In this document: in pieces, positions 46,782 to 54,528 of the stretch
Layout: every line of letters begins with the position of its first letter
How positions within the stretch are numbered: position 1 is the stretch's first letter
Source: Azospirillum endophyticum
GTDB lineage: Bacteria > Pseudomonadota > Alphaproteobacteria > Azospirillales > Azospirillaceae
Length of the DNA stretch: 64,000 nucleotides
Direction: 5' to 3'
Assembly: GCF_016595245.1 (NCBI RefSeq)
Contig: NZ_JAENHM010000030.1
Span: 332,042-396,041 of the forward strand
Position numbers and translations under genes: made by a program
The notes under the pieces: generated by a model
Told to the model about the DNA's origin: nothing
Database searches by the model: none
Seen by the model: only the letters and a program-made list of their open reading frames with translations

Positions 46782-47207
46782 ATGAAAGTCGAAGGCTCCG
46801 GAAACATACGCGGCGGCGGGTCGGTCCGCCGCACCGGCAAGGCCGAAGGCTCGTCCGGCGCCGCGTTCTCCAAGCAGTTGGTGGGAGAGGCCGGCTCCGC
46901 ACACGGCGTCAGCGGGACCGCCGCCACCGCCGGGGTGTCTGGCGTGCTGGCCTTGCAGGAGGTCGACGCGACCGACGACGCCACCGCGCGTGCGTCGCGC
47001 GGCAAGATGCGGGCGGAGGAGATGCTGGACCGGCTGGAGGAACTTCAGCACGGTCTGCTGTCCGGTACCTTGTCGATGCAGAAGCTCGTCGATCTGGCGA
47101 AGGTGGTGCAGACGCGCCGCGCCCAGGTCGACGATCCCGGACTGGCCGAAATCCTGGATGAAATCGATCTGCGGGCGCAGGTCGAACTGGCGAAGCTGAC
47201 CTCCTGA
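46782..47207 (+). CDS. fliX: Flagellar assembly regulator FliX
   Basis: A 141-residue alphaproteobacterial regulator that couples completion of early flagellar structures to the sigma-54 activator FlbD. It starts MKVEGSGNIRG and has the conserved region RAEEMLDRLEELQHGLLSGT, then DLAKVVQTRRAQVDDPGL and LDEIDLRAQVELAKL. Divergent from flgI. The start has a weak ribosome-binding site; upstream in-frame starts do not align with the family. Confidence 0.93.
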   Translation: MKVEGSGNIRGGGSVRRTGKAEGSSGAAFSKQLVGEAGSAHGVSGTAATAGVSGVLALQEVDATDDATARASRGKMRAEEMLDRLEELQHGLLSGTLSMQKLVDLAKVVQTRRAQVDDPGLAEILDEIDLRAQVELAKLTS

Positions 47208-47458
47208 CTTGACGGGCCGACCCGGCGGGCTGAGCCGGTGGCTCCGGCCGGCGGCCATGCCGACCATGCAAGGGGCGGCCCTGCGTCTGGCCGCATCTCT
47301 TCGCGCATGGCGCGGCGAATGTGCCACGCTCACAAATCTTTTTTATTCCAAGGGCTTGTTTGGTCGTTTCGGGGGCGAACCATAGGGTTGCGGTCCAGAC
47401 GTGGCGTGCCTATACTCCGCGCCGCCCGGATCACCCCTTTTTCGCTGGATGCTTTCGG

Positions 47459-47878
47459 ATGACGTCGCCGCTTCTGCCCCAGAACTATTCCCCGTCGGAA
47501 GACGAGGAGTTCATGAACCCGATCATGCGGGAGTATTTCCGCCAGAAGCTGCTGCGCTGGCGCGCGGAACTGCTGGCGGAATCCACCGGCACGCTGAACA
47601 GTCTCCAGGAAGGCGGTATCCAGGAACCGGATATCGCTGACCGCGCCTCGGCGGAGACCGACCGCGCGCTGGAACTGCGCACCCGCGATCGTGAACGCAA
47701 GCTGATCTCCAAGATCGATGCCGCGCTCGAGCGCCTCGTCGACGGCAGCTACGGCTATTGCGAGGAGACGGGCGACCCCATCTCCGTCCGCCGGCTGGAC
47801 GCCCGGCCGATCGCGACGCTGAGCCTGGAGGCCCAGGAGCGTCACGAGCGGATGGAGCGGACCCAGCGCGACGACTGA
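47459..47878 (+). CDS. dksA: RNA polymerase-binding transcription factor DksA (one-cysteine type)
   Basis: Secondary-channel regulator of stringent control, acting with ppGpp. A 139-residue protein with the coiled-coil segment (FRQKLLRWRAELLAES and following helix), the acidic tip region and C-terminal zinc-finger-like domain. The finger has one of four cysteines: YCEETGDPISVRRLDARP, then ATLSLEAQERHER, where Thr, Ser and Ala replace the others. The same pattern is known in other alphaproteobacteria and should make it zinc-independent. A terminator follows about 110 bases later. Confidence 0.92.
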   Translation: MTSPLLPQNYSPSEDEEFMNPIMREYFRQKLLRWRAELLAESTGTLNSLQEGGIQEPDIADRASAETDRALELRTRDRERKLISKIDAALERLVDGSYGYCEETGDPISVRRLDARPIATLSLEAQERHERMERTQRDD

Positions 47879-47987
47879 CGCCGCGCCGGTTCCCGGCAGC
47901 GCAAGCTTCCTGGCGCCCGCCGCCGGGGATCGGGATTCGCGTCGTTCCGGTATGATGCCGACAAGCCGGTATCCTATCGACAGGATT

Positions 47988-48022
47988 GAAAGCGCCGGCC
48001 CGGGACCGGCGCTTTCGTCATT
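47988..48022 (+). terminator. Terminator after dksA
   Basis: GAAAGCGCCGG (47988-47998) pairs with CCGGCGCTTTC (48006-48016) around a seven-base loop, followed by GTCATTT. Confidence 0.75.
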
Positions 48023-48162
48023 TCGGGAGCCGGCGAGGCCGCCCCGGACCACGCTTCCGGTCGGCAGGGTCTCTGCGCTCCCGTGCGGGGCATGGAACCA
48101 TTGCCGCGTCGAAAGGGTTCGGAACGGAACACGAAGCAGCGGTTCCAAACCCGGGGGTGATC

Positions 48163-48381
48163 ATGGACAACGAGACCTTCAACCTCGACCTGCGCAAATT
48201 CCTGAAGCAGGTCGGCGTCACGTCGCAGCGCGAGATCGAACTGGCGGTCGGCCGCGCGCTGGCCGAGGGGCGGTTGGATGGGGCGAAATCCCTGTCGGCC
48301 CGAATGGTGCTGACGGTCGACGGCATCGACCTGACGCATGAGGTCACCGGCGACCTGTCCTTGGAGCCGCGGTCGGAATGA
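48163..48381 (+). CDS. DUF6494-family small protein
   Basis: A 72-residue protein beginning MDNETFNLDLRKFLKQVG, followed by TSQREIELAVGRALAEG and a C-terminal VLTVDGIDLTHEVTGDL. This matches a small conserved alpha/beta-proteobacterial family of unknown function. A GGGGGTG element precedes the ATG. Convergent with the ATP-grasp gene, four bases away. Confidence 0.8.
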   Translation: MDNETFNLDLRKFLKQVGVTSQREIELAVGRALAEGRLDGAKSLSARMVLTVDGIDLTHEVTGDLSLEPRSE

Positions 48382-48385
48382 CCGG

Positions 48386-49543
48386 TCAGGCCGGGTGGAG
48401 ATGCGGGGTTATGGTCAGGATGGCCGTGGTCATCCTGCGTTCGTTCCATGGCACGTCATGGTGGGCCGTGGTCAAATAGTGGCTGTTGGGGTCGCGGACC
48501 AATTCGGCGGGAAAAAGGGCAATGGTCTTGCCGGCGGTCCGGCCGAATAGTCCCACATGAGGGCGGCCGGTCAGGGCGCAGGCCATCGCCCGGCACAGGT
48601 CGCTGCCCGCCAGATCGCCGAGATGGGTGGTCTGGGTGGGACGGGCATTGAACTCCAGGAAAACGGGCGGGCTGCCATCCTCCGGCAGGATGGCATCGAT
48701 GCCGCCGAAGCCGGAATAGGCCGTCAGTTCCACCATCCGCCGGGCCATATCCATCAACTGCGGATGGTCCGCCAGTTCGATCACCGAGGCCGGGCCGAAG
48801 GGAGCCGGCTGGTGATTCAGGACGGAATAGGCGAAGCCCTCCAGCATCCGTCCGGCAAGCGCGCAGAAGGACACCGACGCCGCCCGTCCGCGCAGGAATT
48901 GCTGCGCGACGATCCGTCCGGCGGCTGGTGAATTGGGAACCCCGTCGGCCCCCGTCCTTTCCAGGCTGGCCGCCAGTTCGACCGCCTGCCGGGCGTCGGA
49001 GGCGAGAAACACTCCGCGGCCGGCGGAGCTGCCGTCGCGTTTCAGCAAAAGCGGTGCGCCGAGCCCCGACAGATCGGCCGCCTCGGTACTCTCCGGATCG
49101 ACGATGACCTGACGCGGCGTACGGATGCCGGCCGCAGCCGCCCGTTCCACGCAGTGCGAGCGGTCTTCCTCCCAGGATACTCCGCCGTACCATCCCTGGA
49201 GGATCCGCAGACAGTGGGCGTCGGCGCTTTTCTCCGCCACCCGGTCAAGCAGTCGGCCGGCCGAGCCCAGGACGGCGACTGCGCTTTCTTCGCAGCCGAC
49301 GACGATGTCGGCCCGAAGCTGCACCGCTGCCCGTGCGACGGTGAGCGTCAGGTCGTCTGCAGCCATCCCGGGGGAAAATGCATGCCTGCCGTCGATGTGA
49401 TCGCTGAGTTCGAGCAGGGAGTTCCGGGGGCAGATGGCGAAGATGCGAAACCCCGCCGCCTTCAATGCCGCCGGCATCCTTGCGGTGCCATGACGATACA
49501 TCGCGCAGGACACCAGCAATGCGGTGGGCATGCACACCTTCAT
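48386..49543 (-). CDS. ATP-grasp domain protein of unknown substrate
   Basis: About 385 residues. The N-terminal Rossmann-like part (TALLVSCAMYRHGTARMPAA, ICPRNSLL) is followed by an ATP-grasp fold: LLLKRDGSSAGRGVFL is the nucleotide-binding loop and the metal-binding end is GGIDAILPEDGSPPVFLEFNARPT. Such enzymes ligate carboxylates to amines or thiols with ATP. No biosynthetic neighbours are present, so the product is unknown. Start ATG 49543; an in-frame ATG at 49561 is an alternative. Confidence 0.8.
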   Translation of the reverse strand: MKVCMPTALLVSCAMYRHGTARMPAALKAAGFRIFAICPRNSLLELSDHIDGRHAFSPGMAADDLTLTVARAAVQLRADIVVGCEESAVAVLGSAGRLLDRVAEKSADAHCLRILQGWYGGVSWEEDRSHCVERAAAAGIRTPRQVIVDPESTEAADLSGLGAPLLLKRDGSSAGRGVFLASDARQAVELAASLERTGADGVPNSPAAGRIVAQQFLRGRAASVSFCALAGRMLEGFAYSVLNHQPAPFGPASVIELADHPQLMDMARRMVELTAYSGFGGIDAILPEDGSPPVFLEFNARPTQTTHLGDLAGSDLCRAMACALTGRPHVGLFGRTAGKTIALFPAELVRDPNSHYLTTAHHDVPWNERRMTTAILTITPHLHPA

Positions 49544-49706
49544 CCGAGATCGATCAGGCAAGAATATCTATAGGCTCAGCATCCGCGCGGCTACCGATTC
49601 CGCCATTCCTCGGCGGTCCGGTTTCCTAAGCCGGACCCTTGAGAGGGGGCCGACTTTCCGGTAGGCATGGCTGCGGACATCCAACCATGAGAGAAGCCCT
49701 GCCTCC

Positions 49707-49847
49707 ATGAGCGACGATCCCGATTGTCTGGGCATGTGTGCGATCGATGGCGACATCTGCACCGGCTGCGGCCGCACGCTGGACCAGATCAACGCGGCCT
49801 TGGAGCGTGCCGACGGCGACGGCGAGCCTGACCCCTCGGCCGGTTGA
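49707..49847 (+). CDS. DUF1289-type small cysteine-rich protein
   Basis: A 46-residue frame with CLGMCAIDGDICTGCGRTLDQI, the spaced four-cysteine pattern of DUF1289, probably a small metal-binding protein. The family members are usually 50-90 residues and sit near unrelated genes. The ribosome-binding site is weak. Confidence 0.65.
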   Translation: MSDDPDCLGMCAIDGDICTGCGRTLDQINAALERADGDGEPDPSAG

Positions 49848-49936
49848 GACCTCCGGGCCGCCTGCTGGCGCGACGATTGCCCGCCGCCGCTGTTTGCTGC
49901 TCATCGCCAGTCAAGACGCGACCGAGGAGCACACCC

Positions 49937-50104
49937 ATGACCGACCAGCCCAAGCCGCAGCCGGCCGACGCCCGGCGCGACGAAGATCTCCAGAAGCCTG
50001 CCGGCGATACCGGCACCAGCGGCGGCGGCAAGATCGATAGCCGCACCGCGAAGGCTCAGGAGGAGGCTGCCAAGGACCGCGCCCGCGAAGGCGGCTACCA
50101 GTAA
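49937..50104 (+). CDS. Small hydrophilic protein of unknown function
   Basis: A 55-residue, highly charged, probably disordered protein starting MTDQPKPQPADARRDEDLQK and ending KAQEEAAKDRAREGGYQ. GAGGAG lies a suitable distance before the ATG. No family recognised. It is the last clearly chromosomal gene before the phage-like region. Confidence 0.55.
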   Translation: MTDQPKPQPADARRDEDLQKPAGDTGTSGGGKIDSRTAKAQEEAAKDRAREGGYQ

Positions 50105-50775
50105 GCAGCGGTGGACGGACGATGAGGCGGTCCGGTTTCCGATGGGGAGACCGGGCCGTCTCAGTTTCCGGGCCGTCTCTTCTCGCGTTGCCCGGTGCTG
50201 ATCCGGATGCCGGATGGCGCGGCTTGGGATTTGTCGGCGCAAGCCGGATCCCGTTCCGATTTCGGCAGCTTCTGCCAGTGAACCGGCAACGGTTGCCATG
50301 TTGCACGGAAGAATCTGCAGCGCTTGAAGATGGCATGAAACAGGGGGTTCGCTCTTGCGACACGCTGCACTGCGAAGAAGACCGAAGTCTCCCTCGCGGT
50401 GTTTGGCCAGGATTATCCCCGATTTTTCGCAGATCCTCCTCAGAACGGCATCCCGATTTTTAGGCCAAAAACACGGCCAAGAATCAGTGCTTTAGCTTTT
50501 TCGTGTTGCACCCGTGTTGCATAGAGCTTGAGTGACGCTATGTCGAAAACTTTAAGGTAAGCAGCGTGTTGCGTGCGACGGGCGACCTTCAAGACGGACT
50601 TAGACTAAGGCGATCACCTTCGAAATAAGCCCTCGGGTGAAGCCAACTGGCCAGTAACCAGCGTGCGCAGCGCAATGAATGGCGGCGAAGGATAATTTCT
50701 ATACTTAACAAGTAAACTCCGGTTCTCAGAGAAAAAATACAGAAGTTCCTCTGGACTGTAAGGGCTCTCTATTTT
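50105..50775. other. Boundary region between chromosome and phage-like island
   Basis: About 670 bases without a supported gene. GC content drops from roughly 50.3 kb onward and codon-like periodicity is lost. The left attachment site is probably in this stretch or just beyond it, but without the right end of the island it cannot be located. No tRNA or tmRNA 3' end was recognised. Confidence 0.45.
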
Positions 50776-51246
50776 TCACCACCAAGATGAAACTCTCTCT
50801 TTAAATTGATTCAGCGCCTCAATTCTCCGGTCCATGGATTTTTCATCTTCATCAAGTCTAACTTGAGCTTGAGTAATCAATGGCTTGTATATTGCGTCAG
50901 CTTTGCCCCAATCTACGTGCGTCTGTTCAGCATATTTGTCTTGTCTGTCCTTTACAAGTTTCCTGCTTTCAGAAAGTTGAATCTGAAAATTTAGAATGCT
51001 GGTATCAATCGACGCTCTTACCTTTTGTATCTCTGCCTTTATCGCTGGATCTTCTGGTATCTTTAGCCCATCGCTCCACGAGATCGAGACAGAACGTCCT
51101 TTTGTTATTGCTATTGATGCAGGAAGAACAAACATCGTTACGACGACTGATATAAATATCATCGTGAAAAGGACGACAAATACTCTCCAAAACACGGGAA
51201 GAGATATGATGATGTCTGTAAGTGCACTGCGCTTGGCGTCCGCCAT
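50776..51246 (-). CDS. Membrane-anchored helical protein, possible phage accessory gene
   Basis: About 156 residues: a short cytoplasmic N-terminus, one strong transmembrane helix (VFVVLFTMIFISVVVTMFV) and a long charged helical domain with RQDKYAEQTHVDWGKADAIY. GC content is well below the flanking chromosome. It lies between the presumed left border and the integrase, a position often used by lysogenic-conversion genes. No family recognised. ATG 51246 follows AGGAACG; GTG 51258 is an alternative. Confidence 0.6.
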   Translation of the reverse strand: MADAKRSALTDIIISLPVFWRVFVVLFTMIFISVVVTMFVLPASIAITKGRSVSISWSDGLKIPEDPAIKAEIQKVRASIDTSILNFQIQLSESRKLVKDRQDKYAEQTHVDWGKADAIYKPLITQAQVRLDEDEKSMDRRIEALNQFKERVSSWW

Positions 51247-51490
51247 CTCGTTCCTCACTATCCAAATACTGCCACATGCTTCCCGACGGAATATGAAGCA
51301 ATTTTAGGTACTTATTGCAAACGGTTGATTTTCCTAGTTATTATCGCCATTGGGGCTGCGATCCGTTCATTGGCCAATATTTGGAATTTACGGATCGGGC
51401 CACTGTTGGGAAAAACCGTCAGTTACATATCGTATTGCCGGGGTGCAATTCAGTGTTTTGCGGCACCGGTTGGATGTTCCTGAGGTTGAA

Positions 51491-52609
51491 CTAGCCAAAC
51501 AACCGCTTTTCCATGTCGGCGACAGCTTTGTGGTGATCTTCGGAAGGGAACAATTTCCCATACCGTTCCATGGTCATCCGGTAGTCCTTGTGGCCGGCGA
51601 ATGTCATTACCGCCTTCACGCTGAAGCCCTGGTCGATCCAGGCGGACACCGCGAAGTGCCGCAGGTCATGCCACCGCATCGCGATCCCGGGCTTCTCGCA
51701 CAGCGGCCGGAACCAGAGCCGGTGGATATCGGTCTGGGCCCGCACGCCGCCCTTCCGATTCGGGAACACCAGACCCATCTCCGACGGCGGGCAGCGCAGC
51801 TTCCAGGCCTTAAGCGTGTTGACCACCATCGGGCCGATCGGGATATCGCGGGTCCCGGCGCTGCTCTTCGGATCGCCCATCTCGTTGTAGATGTCGGCGC
51901 GCTCGCGGACGTGGATGAAGCCGGCATCCAGGTCAACATGCGCCCAGCGCAGGCCGCGCTGTTCCGACGCCCGCAAGCCGGCGAGGGCGGCGACGATCAG
52001 GTAAGGGCGGAAGTCGTCGTCCGCGGCGTCCAGTAGCTTCTTGACGTTGGTCCGCAGCTGCCGCGCAGCCTCGTGCGAGATCGCGGCGCTCGACCGGCCC
52101 GGCCGGCGCACGGTGACGCCCTCGGTCGGATCGGTGAAGATCAGGTCGTTCGCCCGGGCGAAGGCCAGCATGAACCCCAGCGTCGCAATGATCCGCTTCG
52201 TCATGGCGATCGAGCGGCCGGCCTCCAGCAGCCGGTCCCGGAACTCGGCGACCGTGATAGTCCGCAGGGAAGCCAGCTTCAGCGTACCGATCCCGACCTC
52301 TGGATCCGTGATGTGACAGCGGATGCAACTCTCGTAGGTGGCGAGGGTCGCTCGCTCCATGGCTTGGCCGGTGTCGCGCCGAACCGTCAGATGCTTGACG
52401 TAGCGCTTCGCCAGCTCGGCGACGGTGATCGAGTCGGAGGCGGGCAGGTGGGTGCCGGCGGCGACCTCGGCCCGCGCCTTCGTCTCGAACTCCACGGCCT
52501 CCCGCTTGGTCGCGAACTGGCGGGACCGACGCTTGCCGGCCTGATCGCGGTAGTCGACCTGCCACCTAATTTCGCCGCTGGGCAAGGTGCGCTTTCGGAC
52601 CGACGCCAT
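51491..52609 (-). CDS. Tyrosine recombinase (phage integrase)
   Basis: A 372-residue site-specific recombinase. The N-terminal Arm/SAM-like part (RWQVDYRDQAGKRRSRQFAT, AT-hook-like) precedes a core-binding domain and the catalytic domain: Arg in LAGLRASEQRGLRW, HDLRHFAVSAWI (HxxR), AGHKDY and the tyrosine nucleophile in MERYGKLF. All catalytic residues are visible, so it may be active. It points outward, towards the left border, as usual for a prophage. Confidence 0.93.
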   Translation of the reverse strand: MASVRKRTLPSGEIRWQVDYRDQAGKRRSRQFATKREAVEFETKARAEVAAGTHLPASDSITVAELAKRYVKHLTVRRDTGQAMERATLATYESCIRCHITDPEVGIGTLKLASLRTITVAEFRDRLLEAGRSIAMTKRIIATLGFMLAFARANDLIFTDPTEGVTVRRPGRSSAAISHEAARQLRTNVKKLLDAADDDFRPYLIVAALAGLRASEQRGLRWAHVDLDAGFIHVRERADIYNEMGDPKSSAGTRDIPIGPMVVNTLKAWKLRCPPSEMGLVFPNRKGGVRAQTDIHRLWFRPLCEKPGIAMRWHDLRHFAVSAWIDQGFSVKAVMTFAGHKDYRMTMERYGKLFPSEDHHKAVADMEKRLFG

Positions 52610-52953
52610 GGTGGTTCCTTTCTCACGCGATGAAGGTATGGCGCGCTAGCGCCTGTGTGGGGTGCTGGCGTTGGTCGGATAACCGAATTCCCGCCTTTAG
52701 CCGGCAGGGCACAGGCTCGCAGCGACTCCGACATTTTAAGACAGCGAGGTTGGAAGTAGGGGCGGCGGTTCACCTCCACCCGTGTCGCAGCGTAGATCGA
52801 AGCCGCAGACGCGCACCCACAAAGATGGTTGCGGGTGCAGAGTGGTCGACTTGGAAACTCGGCGATTACACATGAACTGCCTCCAGGTGACCCTGATGGC
52901 GATGCTACAACGTAGTCCGTGTCACCGGCAACGCGAAATGCGTTAAAATGTTC
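52610..52953. other. Intergenic region between integrase and repressor genes
   Basis: About 340 bases with no convincing gene. An open frame at 52630-52875 lacks family features. Near its right end (52940-52958), at the end of the repressor gene, is a sequence resembling half of the repressor operator (GCGTTAA and TTCCTACG). Confidence 0.4.
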
Positions 52954-53670
52954 CTACGGCTTGACGCTCTTGGGTTTAATAGGATCCTTCACAGGCCCAC
53001 CATACGCCTCATCAAACAGACCCAAGTTCATAATAACTAGCATGTGAGCAATTTTTATGAATGAAGATCTAGCCAAGTCGATGAGCGCGGGTTTTTCGGT
53101 GATGTTCGATGTGGCGATTACGTCGTGCGTAGCAATACATGCGGTCATGACGACATCTAATGGAAGCTTATCCATGTCTATGGACTTAGCGTCCATGTTT
53201 TTCACTACATCAAAAACAAGCTGAAGAGTATCTCTCTTTATGATGTTGCTTGTCTTTAAGGCTTCAATCTCTTTTGCCCGTTCCGGAGTCGCGATCTCAT
53301 CAGCAAAGGGACGCCAATCCGCCTCGATAAACAGTTCAGCTTCGTCGCTTTCCGTCTCTTGATCACTGTCTTTCACATATGATGAAAGATGGCGCTGCTT
53401 CTCGCTAGGCGTGGTCGGGCGAACTCCAGCTAATTGCAAAACTTCTGCTTGTTGGATGGGGGGGGTGCCTTTGCCTTCCAATGCGTGCGCAATGAGCTCC
53501 GCCAGCATTACAGGAATGTATTTCTTCCTGTAGTCCGCAGATTCATATCGTTGGTAGCTCGACGCGCCTTTAAGGCCGATTGCTTTGGCGAGCGCATCGC
53601 GTGACAGGCCGGCCCTTTCGCGCAGCGCGCGGAGTTGTTCCGGCAGAAGGGGGGCTAGGTCCTTATCCAT
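52954..53670 (-). CDS. Phage repressor-like HTH protein (CI-type)
   Basis: A 238-residue regulator. The N-terminal 65 residues form an XRE helix-turn-helix domain (LRALRERAGLSRDALAKAIG, then SSYQRYES). The remaining 170 residues are helical and show no LexA-type protease Ser/Lys dyad, so induction would not follow the RecA-cleavage model. ATG 53670 is preferred to in-frame codons that cross the operator. Divergent from the Cro-like gene. Codon use is more AT-rich than the host genes. Confidence 0.82.
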   Translation of the reverse strand: MDKDLAPLLPEQLRALRERAGLSRDALAKAIGLKGASSYQRYESADYRKKYIPVMLAELIAHALEGKGTPPIQQAEVLQLAGVRPTTPSEKQRHLSSYVKDSDQETESDEAELFIEADWRPFADEIATPERAKEIEALKTSNIIKRDTLQLVFDVVKNMDAKSIDMDKLPLDVVMTACIATHDVIATSNITEKPALIDLARSSFIKIAHMLVIMNLGLFDEAYGGPVKDPIKPKSVKP

Positions 53671-53692
53671 GGCTCTTGATATGCGAATTGCG

Positions 53693-53711
53693 TTAACGTA
53701 TTCTACGTTAA
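53693..53711. promoter_or_regulatory. Repressor operator between the divergent regulators
   Basis: TTAACGTA and TACGTTAA flank three central bases, a perfect 19-bp palindrome between the CI-like and Cro-like genes. Additional half-sites (ACGTAAAA to the right and GCGTTAA to the left) suggest a multi-site operator. Confidence 0.65.
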
Positions 53712-53744
53712 TGACGAACGTAAAAAGCGTCAAGGAGTGGAGCG

Positions 53745-54014
53745 GTGTTGAAGGATTCCCCGTCTAGAAGGGTGATTGGAAAGTTTGGTGGCGTCAGCGA
53801 GCTTTCGCGTGCGCTGGGCCACAAGAATCCCACCACGGTCAGGGGCTGGTACGAACGCGGATTCATCCCAGCGCGCCAGCAACAAACTGTGCTGATAATC
53901 GGAAAAGAAATGGGCGTTGATATCTCGCCTGCAGACTTCTTCGATCTTCCACGAAGTGAAAGTAGCCAGAAAATCAAGAATGCCCGACCGGTGCAGCGGT
54001 CGGGCATTTCATGA
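53745..54014 (+). CDS. Cro/YdaS-like phage regulator
   Basis: An 89-residue protein starting at GTG behind AAGGAG. The helix-turn-helix core is FGGVSELSRALGHKNPTTVR, then GWYERGFIPARQQQTV, the YdaS/Cro style. Divergent from the repressor gene. The last dozen codons form a strong hairpin, so the 3' end carries the transcription terminator. Confidence 0.78.
   Translation: MLKDSPSRRVIGKFGGVSELSRALGHKNPTTVRGWYERGFIPARQQQTVLIIGKEMGVDISPADFFDLPRSESSQKIKNARPVQRSGIS
53979..54008 (+). terminator. Terminator at the end of the cro-like gene
   Basis: AATGCCCGACCG pairs perfectly with CGGTCGGGCATT (12 bp, six-base loop), overlapping the gene's last codons. Downstream replication genes lie beyond it, the position of tR1 in lambda. 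The T tract is short, so partial read-through is possible. Confidence 0.6.
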
Positions 54015-54067
54015 TGCGTCACGTCCCTAGTCGCGACACATCGATTTTCATGGAAAGGCGAAAAACC

Positions 54068-54322
54068 ATGAATGCCAGACAAGATACCATAGCGCCTCCG
54101 GACCACAACCCTGCCGTCCGGCCAGCGCTCGCCGACGACCTCCTCCAGGGCGCCGATGACATCGCCAAATTCATGGGGCTGTCGCGCCGCCAGGCCTATC
54201 ATCTCGCCGCGGCTGGACGGATCCCGGTATTCAAGATGGGGGCGATCGTCTGCGCACGCCGCTCGACGATCCTGAGCTGGATCGCCGAACAGGAGGCAAA
54301 GTGCGGGGGAGGCGTCGATTGA
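54068..54322 (+). CDS. Helix-turn-helix phage protein (excisionase-like)
   Basis: An 84-residue protein. The MerR/excisionase-type motif is DDIAKFMGLSRRQAYHLAAA, then GRIPVFKMGAIVCARRST. ATG 54068 follows AAAGGCG. Likely an excisionase or a small transcription factor by motif; position before the helicase genes does not decide between them. Confidence 0.7.
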   Translation: MNARQDTIAPPDHNPAVRPALADDLLQGADDIAKFMGLSRRQAYHLAAAGRIPVFKMGAIVCARRSTILSWIAEQEAKCGGGVD

Positions 54323-54528
54323 CCGAGCCGCCCAGCAATATCACCCGCCTGCCGGTACAGCCCTCCCGACGTATCGTCTTGCGTCGTCCGCTGGTGGAGC
54401 GTGTGCGCGGGATTGCCTCTGACCTGCGCGAGGTGATCACCGATCACGCCATCAATCGGGACGAGCTGCGCGCCATTGTTCAGCGGCTGGATATGCTCGC
54501 CCGTGAGCTGGAGGGCGATGCAACATGA
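54301..54528 (+). CDS. Small phage protein of unknown function
   Basis: A 75-residue basic protein beginning with GTG after AGGAGG and overlapping the previous gene by 22 bases. It contains PSRRIVLRRPLVERVRGI, then LREVITDHAINRDELRAIVQ. It ends in an ATGA overlap with the helicase gene, so it is translationally coupled. No family recognised. Confidence 0.6.
   Translation: MRGRRRLTEPPSNITRLPVQPSRRIVLRRPLVERVRGIASDLREVITDHAINRDELRAIVQRLDMLARELEGDAT

Noticed and set aside
50105..51490. Search for a tRNA or tmRNA end as the phage attachment site
   Set aside because: No T-arm with a matching acceptor stem or tmRNA 3' end could be recognised, so no attachment site is annotated.
52630..52875. An 81-codon frame between the integrase and repressor genes
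   Set aside because: No ribosome-binding site, no recognisable motif and irregular codon use; more likely noncoding.
52954..53670. LexA/CI-type self-cleaving peptidase domain in the repressor
   Set aside because: I looked for the Ala-Gly cleavage site and a Ser/Lys pair in the C-terminal part and did not find a convincing arrangement.
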